A stretch of 64,000 nt of DNA from Puccinia triticina. Lineage: Eukaryota > Basidiomycota > Pucciniomycetes > Pucciniales > Pucciniaceae. Below are positions 20,531 to 32,135 of this stretch, one piece after another (position 1 is the stretch's first letter; each line of letters begins with the position of its first letter). The position numbers and the translations under genes are program-made. Location: NCBI RefSeq assembly GCF_026914185.1, contig NC_070561.1, positions 6,200,001 through 6,264,000 of the forward strand, in the 5' to 3' direction. The notes under the pieces were generated by a model, which saw only the letters and a list, made by a program, of their open reading frames with translations, ran no database searches and was not told the DNA's origin.

Positions 20531-21540
20531 GATGGTGAAGCCCGTATGTAGCTCTTGCGTTCTTCTACCAAGCAGACTATTGCTACATTCTACCGGTTCC
20601 TCACTATTGAGACTTTCACACACTGAATCTAATCCTTATCTTCACTGTCAAGCCCCTGCCCGTGAGCACCGGTAGCCCCTCAGTTTCAGTCCCTGGTGTC
20701 CCTCAACAACCACAGAGTAAATTAACCTCTCTAAGAATGGTTAGATTCCTGGCAGTACATTGCCAAAGATACTAATTTTGAGGGGGTGGCAGCTTTTGGC
20801 CAGATATCCTCCCATTCTCTTTCACATTAAGTTAGACTAGAATTCAATTGCCCAAATTTTTGAAATTAAATAGGTGCAAAGTACTAGAATTCAATTGCCC
20901 AAACTCTGACAGTGTTTTCCCTCTGAGGAAAGTCCCAAATTTTGTGAGTGAAAGACTCAGCACAACTGCTTGTATACAAGATCTATTTGTTATGAGATAT
21001 GGATTTGCTACATCAAAAAATATATGAGAGCAACTCCACCGCGGGCCCTAAACTTTTGCAGTGATAAAACTGGAACAGAAGAATGTAGTGATGATGGTTG
21101 TGGAAGGATTATCATTGCATCAGAGAGGAAAGAACAGACAAAGAAAAGAAGAGAAAAAGAAACAAAAAGATGAGCACTCACCTGGAACAGCAGAATGCAG
21201 TGATGATGGTTGTGGAAGGATGAGGAAAGAGCCTTCCACATCTGCTGCTCCATGTGACTACAATATGGAGATGTCACCATGATAGGTTTGAAGCAGAGAA
21301 ACATGAGAGAGAGAGACAGAAACGCCATACAACCTCAACATAAAATTGGGGAAGCAAAATTTGTGGATGCAGCCTTGGCAGCTACCAGCTTTGCCTACCC
21401 AAGCCGCTGTGCCATCCAGCGGGGGGAGCTACTGTGGAGAGTTGAACATACTAGATGCCACTAGTGTCAATGTGTGTGCAGGTGGGATACTCAGTGTCAT
21501 GTGGGATTCACATGATGAACACTGAAGTTCCCACAGGCCT
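20531..21540. other. Unassigned DNA with short repeats
   Basis: CTAGAATTCAATTGCCCAAA occurs twice about 50 bp apart near 20838 and 20884. No gene recognised. The direct repeat at 21065-21222 is listed separately. Confidence 0.5.
21065..21222. repeat. Short direct repeat, about 37 bp units 114 bp apart
   Basis: The sequence CTGGAACAG(C/A)AGAATG followed by TAGTGATGATGGTTGTGG or CAGTGATGATGGTTGTGG and AAGGAT begins near 21068 and again near 21182. The spacer is A/G-rich. Function unknown. Confidence 0.7.
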
Positions 21541-21751
21541 ACTGCCAGCATATTTGACTGGGATGAAGACATCCCAGTTTAACTGGGATGCACTCAACCA
21601 ATTTAAAATGAGTTGATCTCATCCAATGAAATATGAATCCAAGGGGGGTATGGATTTATATTTCATCAGTTGAGATCATCCAAGTTTAAATTGGTTGAGT
21701 TCATCCCAGTTTAACTGGGATAACCTCAACCTAGCCAATTATGCTGGCAGT
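21541..21751. mobile_element. Palindromic MITE / foldback element
   Basis: A 211-bp near-perfect palindrome. It starts ACTGCCAGCATA and ends TATGCTGGCAGT. The inner arms share CATCCCAGTTTAACTGGGAT, CTCAACCAATTTAAA and TTTCATC/GATGAAATAT in opposite orientation, meeting near 21650. No ORF. Terminal repeats and size fit a MITE. No clean target duplication was seen beside it, so the class is unknown. Confidence 0.8.
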
Positions 21752-21998
21752 GAGTTTTCATCAAAAGGGGAGGTGTCATAGAAACCCACTCCCTCCCAAG
21801 CTTCACCCTGAGGTTGATAGCCACCCAAATGCCTCCCCTGGTGGAAGCCCATTTTGGCTAGCGGGGTGCTCAACCTGGGATAGCAACCCAGTTTAGTGCC
21901 TGTGGTGGAGTTCTTCTGAGTGGTGAAGAGGAACTAGAAAGAAAGAGAGGGAAAGACAGAAATATAGTTTTTCAATCCATCATGCATGCACTTCAACC

Positions 21999-24900
21999 TA
22001 AAGATGTCATCAGGTACCTCTTTGCGGGTACCTTGTGTCCGTGGGCAGGTACCCGCCAGCAGGCAGCAGGTACCTGTTTGCGGGTACAGGTGCGGGTGCG
22101 GGTGCCTGGCCTGATGAGCTACAGGTACCTCCCAAAATAACCCCCCGGGCACCGGTGACCCTGGAACATGTCACATGTATGTATGTGGCCCCCAGGGCCC
22201 AGATATCCACAGCACCCACCCACTCTCTCCGGACTCCGCACCAAATCATAATACACACCTTCGCCATGGGGAACAGTAGAAAGCGCCGCAAGGAGACCGA
22301 ATCATCACTATCCAGTTCCCCAGCCCCATCTAAAGAAACTGTCAACAAGGATCTCGATCAAGGAGGACACAATATTGGCAACGATTCCGACGTTGAACAT
22401 CTGCCTACAGGTTCCGAACATGTCGCAAACGTGCTCACGGACAAACAAGAGCTCAGTAAGCCACTCGCTCATCTAGTATACACATTCTATAAGCATAATT
22501 TGATTTTTGTCTGCCTTTGAATGTTCCAGGAAAGGCGCGACGGGTTCATAAGAATCAACTCAGCGGGTGCTATGCATTTTTTGATCCCCCTATACTTGCC
22601 GACCAAAAGGACAAAAATGGTCGCCCAATGATCGCTTATCCGTGTAAGACGTCAGTTGGTTTTTTATTTTTGTTTTTCTCCTTAAAATCTTTGTGAATGT
22701 ATCTAACTCTATTGGTGTACCTTTTCCTAGCTGTGGCAGCAAGATCCACCGACCAATTTACGAGACATCGCCAACAAACCTAGCAAAACATGTTGCCAGT
22801 TGCACCAAGAGGGAACGTGAGTCACAAGGGAATCAGAAACTTGGTGCCATGGGGGTATCAGGAACGGGTGATATTGACCCACGCAAGGTGAATACATCAT
22901 TTGCTTTTTTCATTCTTCCTTTCATCAACTAAAGTCAATTATCTGGTAGGTCCCCCAGCTTTGTGCCATTTGGTGTGCACAAGCAGCGCGACCATTTACT
23001 TCGCTCGGAGAAACATCACATCTTGGACTCTCACATCCCATGGTCGTCAAGAATCTTCCAGCGCGCAGAACAGTCTCAAATGACATTGCGAAGCTATATA
23101 CAGCTGTACAAGAGTCACTAATTGAATCATTCAAGGTAAGCTTGATCTCGTGTGCCTGCTCTCGGATTTGATTTGATCAAAATGACTCGTAACCTTTGTC
23201 TTTTCAGCATCATAAGGGTGCCATGTACCTCGGGCTTGACGCTTGGCAGTCTCCCAATGGGTTTAACATCTTAGGAACAGTTCTATATCGGTTGGTTGAA
23301 GAAGACGAAGGTGGCTTCCACTTGGATTCCGTGCCGCTTGACTTTGTAAGGTTGCAGAAGAGCCACACTGGCATTTACTTGGCCGAGACCGTCCAGCTTA
23401 TTGTTGAAAAGTTTGGCCTGAAGGACAAGGTAAGTTCTCAAGACTCACACATCTATATACTCATCCTCTTCTGTGTAATTTCACTGATTGATAATTCTAC
23501 TCATTTAGATTCATGGAATTGTCACGGACAATGCATCAAACAACCGCACTATGATCAAAGAGATCAAAACTTACCGGTGGCCTCGCTTCAAAGGTGAAAC
23601 CCAATGGGTTCGTTGTTTTGCTCATGTACTTAATTTGATTGCCCAGATCATCCTGAGACCCTTCGGAAGCCACAAGAGAAAGAAGAATGTTGATCCAGTC
23701 TTAAACTCTGATAGCGAGGCATCAGACAAGGAGGAAGAAGAACCTGAGGATTGAGATGATCAGATCCAACTGTAAGTTTTTCTTATCCACTGATAATCCT
23801 TCAGTGATTTCTAAACTGAAGGGACTGGTCACCGGTTTGATAGCTTGACCGGCGACTATCCAGATGGCGACAAAGACAACGACCATGATGAGGATGATAG
23901 TTCAATTGTCAACAATTTGGTACTGGCGGCCGAGCTCATTGATGATGAGGAGGTGGAACTTGAGGATGACGATGTAAATGACTTAAGTGAGGAAGAGCAT
24001 GATGATTGATACACATCTAAATCATGCAAGAAAACGTTAGCCAAGGTAAGCCCATCTTTCTAGTTTCTGCTAACAAATCAGCCAATCACTTATATTTATT
24101 CAAATTGTTTAAATTTAGTTTTGAGCGATTTCTAGGAAGCTGAACAAGTCACCAAATTCAAAGGCTAACTTTGTGGAGATATGCCAAGATCTGGAGTGCT
24201 TGAGGCCGCATAACGTTGGCCGTGACGTCCGTACTAGGTGGAATTCAACCATGACTCAATTGGCTAGTATCGTGCGATGCTCGCAAGCAATGTAAGTTCA
24301 TCTTTTGCTGCTCGCATTTCCAACCCAAGGAATTGATAAGTGTGCCTTTGAAGCCTTGAGTGGCAAAAAGACAGAAGGCATGGCCTATCTCGAGAATACC
24401 ACATCAATGATGATGATATTTCCTTAGCTGCCGACCTTGTTGAGGTACTTGAACCATTTTATGAAATTACGCTGCAAGTATCAGTCCGTGGGGCCGCTCG
24501 AATATTGGACATTGCTATCTTTATCGACCAAATCACCTGTCATCTCTCTACCGTCATCTCTGATAAGAAAAAGTACCCGCCAGCTTTGCAGAATGCATGC
24601 CGTGCCGGTCTCCAGCTCACGAATAAATATTACACACTGACTGACAACTCGCCTTTGTACCGACTTGCTATGGGTATGTTTTGATTGCATTTTCTCATCA
24701 TGAATCATGTAGACTGACTGTAATTCATCAGTCCTTCATCCGTCTTTCAAAGACGAATACTTTAAGCTAGCGAAGTGGAAACCAGAGTGGATTCAGGAAT
24801 CCATCCGACTCACGCGCGAGATGTGGGAAGCCCACTACAGGCCTTCACCTCAGGCAACTAATTCCCAACCCCCAAATCCTCCTCCAAAGGTAACTGAAAC

Positions 24901-25687
24901 AACGAAAAATAAACTGTGTAACTAGTCTCATGCTAATCATTGATTTGAAAATCACAGCAGCCGCATGCAGGTATAGTCGCAGGTTTGGTTGGCGCCTCTG
25001 AAGCGCGTGGAGGTAGCGTCCCTACAGATCCGCTCTCTATGTGGCTTGCTGGAGGGTTGAGTTTAAATGAACTAGGAGGGCCGGTGAACACCCTCAAATG
25101 GTGGATGTGACAACGACGCGCAGATAACACTCATGGGGGTCTGTCCCAGATGGCCCTGGATGTTCTTAGTTGTCCAGGTAAGATTTTTCAGCTTTCATCA
25201 CTTTCTGATTGCAATACTCATTGATTTAATCATATACATATTAGCAACAACTGTTGACGTGGAGCGTGCTTTCAGCTTTGGAAGGGATTATGTATCTCTC
25301 CGAAGGCATCGACTTAGTGCGTCCTTGGTTACGAGAGGAATGGCTGTTGCATTTTACGCAAAGAACGGGGCGATACAGAGTGGTGTCTTACGTAAATGGA
25401 AGACCAATAAGAGGAACGATGCAAAGTTCAAGGGCAAGGGCAAGGGAAGATTGACAGTAAACTGAATTAAAGAAGGATGATAGTTTCTTACTTATTATCT
25501 TGAGATGAATTGTTGGCTGGCATTTTTGCCTCAAAAAATGCCGAACACCCGCGGGTACCTCCCCCAGGTACCTGCTCCCTGCCCCTCAGGGGGGTGCAGG
25601 TGCGGGTGCGGGTGCCAAGGATTGGTGGTTTTTTTGGGGAGGTACCCGCACCTGTGGCGGGTACCCGGGTAACAAGTGACATCTTTA
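21999..25687 (+). mobile_element. Complete hAT-family DNA transposon
   Basis: Bounded by an 11-bp terminal inverted repeat TAAAGATGTCA (21999-22009; complement at 25677-25687) and flanked by perfect 8-bp target duplications CTTCAACC (21991-21998 and 25688-25695), the hAT hallmark. Subterminal regions on both sides are packed with GGTACC, GCGGGTACC and GCGGGTGC motifs, likely transposase binding sites. The inside carries a spliced hAT transposase gene. Similar GGTACCCG motifs near 32727-32790 and 38036-38065 may be remnants of related elements. Confidence 0.93.
22266..25465 (+). pseudogene. hAT transposase, multi-exon, several stops
   Basis: The first exon starts MGNSRKRRKETESS. A second exon reads RKARRVHKNQLSGCYAFFDP and a BED-like finger fragment follows (ETSPTNLAKHVASC). 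The RNase H-like core appears as GAMYLGLDAWQSPNGFNILG, GIVTDNASNNRTMIKEI, RCFAHVLNLIAQI, VRTRWNST and KLAKWKPEWIQESI. The dimerisation domain gives ATTVDVERAFSFGRDYVSLR and LSASLVTRGMAVAFYA. Exons are separated by short GT..AG introns. In-frame stops follow EEPED (about 23752), follow EEHDD (about 24008) and break LKWW-(M*)-QRRAD (about 25108), so this copy is probably inactive, although its ends are intact. Confidence 0.88.
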
Positions 25688-25695
25688 CTTCAACC

Positions 25696-25860
25696 CTTAG
25701 CCAGTATCCCATATGGGATATCCAGTATACAATCCAGGATATCTGGTAAAGGACCCCGGATCACACTAGATATCTGAGATCCCAGGTTCCCAAATCTGCG
25801 GATATGGACAGATATCACAATATCCGCGGATATTTCTGCATCCCACATTCTTATAACATT
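25696..25860. repeat. GATATCC / GGATATC dyad cluster
   Basis: Next to the hAT element lie many short palindromes: CCCATATGGGATATCC, CCAGGATATCTGG, GATATCTGAGATC, and ATATCCGCGGATAT. Density is far above chance over about 160 bp. No ORF. It resembles the other dyad clusters at the left of the window in style but not in sequence. Confidence 0.5.
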
Positions 25861-26495
25861 GGAAGTGGGCACACTCCTATAGAGATGGCAATTTGGTGGG
25901 CCCGCCAATGGGCCGCCCAAAGCCGGCCAGGTTGGGATTGGCTGTTGGGGGAAATTTGCAATGTCAGCCCAACCCAACAGACCCACAACCTCAATCTTAA
26001 CTAGGCCTGCACAGGCAGGAAGTGGGAGCAAGCAGCAGAGCTGTCCACAACAGTGGAGTCATACAGTTGCACAAGGCAATAAGCAGCACTGTTACTTGAG
26101 GGTCCGGACAGTTGGGGGAAAATTTGGATTTTGAGGAAGTGTGGAGGGTGCAATTTGTTCTGCATTTTGCTGCGGGAGGAGAGAGAGGAGGCTCTAACTC
26201 TGCACCAACCCTTTTACTTGGGTGGTCATACTAAGTTGGAGTCTGCCAGGACCCAGGCAGACCCCGGCAAAATCCACACTTCCTCACCAAGCAATCCAAC
26301 AGGATTCCAATCCTACAGGCATGTTCTTTTTCACTTTGGGCTATAAAGAAGTAAAATAAAGATACATATGTGCTGACTTTTGATGGATTTCATGTCATCT
26401 ATAGCTGAAAACAGAGTGAAGTGAAGGGTGTGTGTGTATTTAGATTCTGTTACAAAAATAGATAACACAAAGAATAGAATCAAGATGAGAAGAGT
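25861..26495. other. Region downstream of the carotenoid gene, no gene recognised
   Basis: Only short ORFs. The last part is the 3' flank of the minus-strand carotenoid gene. Confidence 0.5.
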
Positions 26496-28852
26496 TCATA
26501 TGCCACCAAGCCCCCATAATTCTCGAACGACGACCCTGAGGCGTTGAAACTGAGTGAGAAAGATGCGATCCCCGTTCCATTTAGGACCACAGCTGTACTC
26601 CTTTTCGCCTCTGCTGCTAAGAACGTTTGGTTGGAATTGTTTCCCGGAACGGCCGAAAGGCTGGACGGTGGAGTCATTGACGACAGTCTTGAATTCGTTG
26701 CTTGCTATGTATGGCGGAGTTTGATGGTTGTAGGGTGAAGCGCTAGTAGTTGATAAGTTTGCAGCTTGAAATCTGGCCCTTATTTTGTGCCCAATCTCGA
26801 TGTACACTCTTGTGGCAGCTCGGATTCCGGGTCGAAAGGCGAGCGGCAATCGTTCGATGGCTTCTCTGCTCTGAGCTTGGTACTGATTGGCGATCTCCAA
26901 CAACTTCTCAGCTACGATCTCATAAGGAAAGGTTTCGAGTTCGGTCTGGTTTTTCAAGTTCTCCCAGTCCGTTAATCGTAATCCATCGACTTGGCCTTCA
27001 AACCAGATTTTGGGAACGTATATTCTGCCAATCTTGGCGTCTTCCTTCACGTCACGCGCGATGTTGATCAGTTGGAGAGCACATCCCATCTCGTTTGCCG
27101 CGCGAAGGATCGCCTGCCGTTCGATTTCGTTTTCCGAAGCTCCGTAAACCCACCACATGATTGAAACGCACATTTCACCGACGGAACCAGCCACCCATCG
27201 CGAGTATTGCATCAGGTCGTCTTCATTTCTAATCTCCTTGTTGACGAATTCGATTGAATCGTATTCATACCCGCTTATTAACTCGTCAAATGGCTCACGT
27301 CTTAGAATTTTGCGCATTGTTGAAAAGATTAAAAACGTCGGACGGGATTTTTCGGGCACCTTGGAGCTTACAAATTTTTCGAGTCTGGATTGAAATTCAG
27401 CTTCTTTCGACTCCAAGTTGGTGACTAAGGAGAAGAATCCTTTGTTACACTCTGCGTCCTTGAGATCATCGTGATCGGTGGGCCATAGCAAGTCTAAAAA
27501 TTCCTTGCACATTTCTACCACCTTTCTGGCTTCCTGTTTGTCTGCCGCATGGTCGATCAGATCGTCTGTCTCCCGACAGAAACCATAGAGAATCACGAAT
27601 TTCGAGCGGATTGCACAAAAGTTGGGGAAAATGAAACTAGCGGAGTAGAAGCTTTTGCTAGCAACACTTAAGACTTCCAAAGTCCGATTGAGCTGTTGAA
27701 TTCTTTCGGACGTAGCCGGAGTAAATTTGCTTATTCTTGTCTCGAGTCGAGTGCCCATATCAATGGCCCGAATCAAATCTTGGAATTGTGCCCAAAAGCT
27801 AACCGGCGCATGAGCAGAATACGCGATTTTGGATGAGTGTATGTTCGAACTGGATGATCGACGATATAATTCAGGCCAGGTGTCCGCGATGGCATCAAAT
27901 TTCTCAATGGCCGCCAGTCCAAGCACAAGAACAACATTGGTAATTGCGAAAAATGCGAATTCCTCTAGAGGCAAATCCGGAGCAACAAAAATCCCAGTGC
28001 TGGTGATTGGTGAGATGAACCAGGTCCCGCTCCGAATAGCTACAGTGTCGGTAAAGCTGAGATAGAGCGTGGGGATTATAATAGAGATCATAATCGAATA
28101 CGGCCGCCGCATCACGTGATCTCCTCCGAGTGCCCATAGGCCACCGCAAATTGGTGATGCCCAGAACCCAGTCGCGGTAAGATAAAACAATTTCTTCCCT
28201 GGCTCGCATAGAACCCAAGAGACAACTGCTATCATCGAAAACCCAATGCTAGGACCCCAACGTAACATCTTCCAAACCGTCGGCGAGCGATACTCAAGAT
28301 CATTTGGTCCTGGAAGAATGTAGAGTGCTGGGATAATCGGAATCGTAAACAGAGTATAAATGTATCTGTTTTATTTGAATATGGTTTGAGATTGAGAATA
28401 ATTGGTTAGCATTGGTATATGAGTAATCAGTAAAAGATCACAGAACTGAGCAGGCATGCGATGAACTAATGCAAATGTGGGATTACTTACGTAGTAAAGA
28501 AGGTTTGTATAATAAAAAAGAAGATCTCCTCAATAGGCACCTCGAACAACGTGAACAAGACAGACCAATCTGGATAGCCCCAAGCCTGGCGTTCAAAAAA
28601 AAACAACGAAAAAGGTCAAATCACCAGGTAGTATTTTCGCGGCAAAATGATAACAGTCAAATAACAATTTACTTTGTTTTTGATGATGTAGCTATCCCAG
28701 GGCAGCGTGTAGGAAACAGCCACTGTCACCAAGAAGATCAAGCGAAATGTGTCCCTGGAAGACAGCATCGGCCTCAAGGCCATGTGGAGCAAAAACGTGG
28801 GTGGCAACGTGAAAATAACATGGCTACAGCCGGTTATGCAAAGCCATCCCAT
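26496..28852 (-). CDS. crtYB: Bifunctional lycopene cyclase / phytoene synthase
   Basis: Three exons (28852-28673, 28585-28491, 28365-26496; 2145 nt, 714 residues) with in-phase GT..AG introns. The N-terminal part is the membrane-bound fungal lycopene cyclase domain, with repeated hydrophobic segments and acidic motifs VPIEEIFFFIIQTFF and LPLEEFAFFAIT. From about residue 310 follows phytoene synthase: first Asp-rich motif RETDDLIDHAAD (about 356-367), QYSRWVAGSVGEM, and the second motif NIARDVKEDAKIGRIYVP (about 526-543). The fused enzyme condenses two geranylgeranyl diphosphates to phytoene and cyclises lycopene, giving rust spore carotenoids. The start at MGWLCITGCS is the first ATG of that frame; the N-terminus is slightly unsure. 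Known fungal names: carRA, AR, al-2, crtYB. Confidence 0.95.
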
Positions 28853-29980
28853 AAAAAAGGGCGGAACGTAGAATCGCACAGGAAGAGAAATAAAAGGAAA
28901 GCGTCAACTCAATATTAAAAGTCGGATCAACGGCTTTTGCCAATAATTGTGAGCTGTGTTCACTCACAATAACCAATAAGTTAGCAACATCGCGCAAGGA
29001 ATGCCAGCGGCACACTACACCTTCAAAAAGATTGCTTGTTTTCTTCCGATGAGGGTCACGAGACGCGAGATTCTGGAGAGGTTGAGGGAAAACAGATCAG
29101 ATTGAGGGAATGACTTCCTCCGGGCAGACGTGGAAGGACATGTTAAAAATGGTAGGTGGCAGGCCAAGGGGAGGAAACACGTGACGGGAGGAGCATACGC
29201 GCGGATAGAAAATACTGCGGACTCTTCTTACCCTGCTTCTGCGATCCTCAAAGCACCCGCAATGCGTATCGGTGGCGATCAGCGTGGACTAACTCGCTCG
29301 GATTACTATCGGAATATGCTAATCCGAGCCGCCGGCAGCATCGGTGCAGATTAGCGGGGATAAGCTCATGTGAGTGTTTGTGATTTGTAAATATTTATGT
29401 ACACGGCCGCTCGGGTTCGACGACAACATGACACAAATTTTGTGTCCGTCTGACTTTTGACCCAGCCAAAGTTGGGGCATTTTGAGAGTTGAAATTAGAA
29501 AAACCCACCTCATACTCAGATCCTCATGCGCGAGACGGTTGCGCATGGCTCTTGCCAGCCAGTGTTTGCAAGGCTTAGTTAAGCTAGACGCAAGGGCAGC
29601 TTCGCCGCCATCCGCAGTGCGAGTCTCCCACCAGGGGTGATACATAGTGTATAAATAAAAGCGTGTCTTACTCATTTTACTTCTCTTCTTCATATAATAA
29701 GCAACGAAAAAGAAACCTAAAAAAGCCAAAAAAAAAAAACTAAATCCAAAAGAGCAAGTATGTATATGTATATATGAAGACAAAACAGCCACACCAACAA
29801 ACAAACAAAAAGGAACACAAGGGATCAAAAAAAATCAACAAAGAAAGGAGTAAAAAGAAGAGGGGGCACGTATCAAGTCATATTGTAGAAATCATCATCG
29901 TAAAAGAAAGAACGGGGGAGGGGAAGCGGAGCCGAGAAAGAGGGAGGGGTATGGCACGAGGGGGCAGGGAGGGATAGTGT
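28853..29980. other. Intergenic: crtYB upstream and importin alpha downstream
   Basis: No convincing ORF. The left half is the probable promoter of the carotenoid gene. The right half, towards 29980, is purine-rich (GAAAAAGAAACC, GGGAGGGG) and is the likely 3' region of the importin gene. Confidence 0.55.
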
Positions 29981-32135
29981 TCAAGACATGTTTTGGTCGG
30001 GCGCAGGATTGCCTGCGCCACCGTCCCCAGAAGGCGCGGCCTCGTTGAGGCCGAATGAGAACCCGCCCTGGGGCGCAGCGACGTCGCTCTGGAAGGCGAA
30101 TGCGCCCGTCTCGTCGGTCGTAGGCCCGCCGATCCCCGTCTCTTCTCCATCTTCATCCGTGTAATACTTTAAACCCCAACCCAAAGTCAGTCTCTTTTTT
30201 TTCCTGGCCCGAAAGATAATTTAAAAAGAACTTACTTTGTCCATGATGTAGAAGCATTTCTTGTAGATGTCCAGGTTTTCGTGGTGTTGGAGGTTGTGGA
30301 TGGTGTGCATCCCGCCGGCTTCTTCGATGTAGGTAGCATAGAGATTGACGCCGTTATGTTCCTCCTTATCGGCGTCGCCGACCTTGAGGATGTTGTCGAG
30401 ACCGTCGAGGGCGACCTGGATGATCTTGTTATCCAAGGCCTTCAAGAGGTCGCAGAGGGGCTTGATGCAGCCCTGTTCGACGAGATAGCGGATCTGCTGG
30501 GGCTCCTGGAGGCCGCCACTGGTCGCATTCGAGATCGCCCAAGCAGCCTCCTTCTTGGTCTTGAAGTCCGCGTTCTGGAGGATGTTGATCAGCGGGGGGA
30601 TGATCCCGGCCTCGATCACTGCCTGGATCTGGTGCGGCGAGCCAGCGGTGATGTTTGAGATCGTCCAGCAGGCTTCCTTTCGGATCCCATCCTTCGATGA
30701 CGAGAGTAGGGAGAGAAGCGCCCCCAGGGCTCCCGATGCAATCACCACTTGGGTTTGCAAGTCGTCGCCTGTGACGATGTTGCCGACCGATCGAAGGGCT
30801 GGTGTTTGGACGGCAGTCGATGGATGCCTGCGGTACAAGAGATTAGCGAACACCGATCGCATGCTCAGAAGGAACCATGAGACGTACATGAGCAGATCGA
30901 CCAATCGGCGAACAACACCGGACTCAATCACAGTCTGGATCTTGTCATTCGAGCCATCAGATAGGTATGAGATGGCCCAGCACGCATCAATCAGAACTTC
31001 GTCATCCATCGAGTAGATCAACTTAGTCAATACGCTCAGGGCGGGAGAAATCTATAGAAGAGGGATTGATCTCAGTGAGTGTCTCTCGACAGAACCTTAA
31101 GAAAGATGACAAGTACCAGTTCCCAGTCGGGTTGAGGGTTCTTTCCACGACAGAAGTTGGAGAGTGTCCAGGTGGCGTTCCTGAGCATACTGAGCTTATG
31201 ATTCTCGTTGAGCAGAGCGAGCAGTGGCTGGAGCGCGCCTTGGGCCAAGACATAGTCTCGACAGGTTGGGCTATCACCCGCAATGTTTCCGAGTGCCCAG
31301 ACGGCCTGCTCACGGACATCGAGGACCTGTGAGGAGAGTAGCTCGATGAAGATCGGCACCGCTCCGGCTTCGATCACAACGGTGGTGTGGGCAGACGTTC
31401 CCGAGGCGATATTTGTCAATGCCCATGCGGCTTCAAACTGGGATTGAACAAACAATCAGTCAGTGAGGGGCGTCGGATAGAGATGGGTGTGGTATATTAA
31501 CCTGAATCATCGAGTGAGGGCTTCTCAAAAATTCCACAAAGCGAGTGACGACTCCACAGTCGATCACCTTCTCGATCGGCGGGTTCCTTTCTTTCGAGAG
31601 CAACTTCCGAAACTTGGTCGTTGCATCCAGTTGTTCGTCTACGGTGTCCGAGAAGACACCTCGGACCATCAGCGGTAGTTGTTCCTGGAGCTGTTTGGAA
31701 AGGACCAAAGATGAGTTTTGAACGTCTGCCTGTTAAACTTGGATGGAAGCAAAGGGTCAATGGACAAACCTGAGAGTCGAGGGCAGTGGCGACGCTTTCA
31801 TCGCTGTGGATAGGCCGCGTGGAGTGCTTCAGTTGCTAGAGTGGGAACGAAGAGAGAGATAGCTAGAGAGAGAGAAGTAGAGGTGGCGTACTCGGAATCA
31901 GGGCCGCTGGCATCGACTTGGTAGTTACGTCTCTTGGCCACACATTCCTCTCGCTTGGCCTTTCTGATTTCGACCTGTTGTTCTTCTCGCCTTCGACGCA
32001 GTTCATCGTTCTTGAAAAGACTGTTGGAAATGTGATCGAGAATGTTTGAGTGAACGGTAAGAAAGAAGGGGAGCTGTGGGGATGACGTTACTTTTTGTTC
32101 TTGTAGTTACTCTGACGATGGGTTTGGCTGGACAT
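29981..32135 (-). CDS. SRP1: Importin subunit alpha (karyopherin alpha)
   Basis: Eight exons traced: 32135-32092, 32020-31892, 31835-31770, 31690-31502, 31437-31117, 31051-30888, 30827-30236, 30166-29981. The N-terminus is an importin-beta-binding domain ([14 protein letters not shown], then [20 protein letters not shown] and [13 protein letters not shown]). Armadillo repeats follow with the NLS-binding W..N arrays: [79 protein letters not shown]. The C-terminus is acidic and Gly-rich ([11 protein letters not shown]). It carries nuclear-localisation-signal cargo with importin beta. The exon 2/exon 3 junction is one base out of frame with canonical sites, so that splice or base needs correction. 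Confidence 0.95.
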
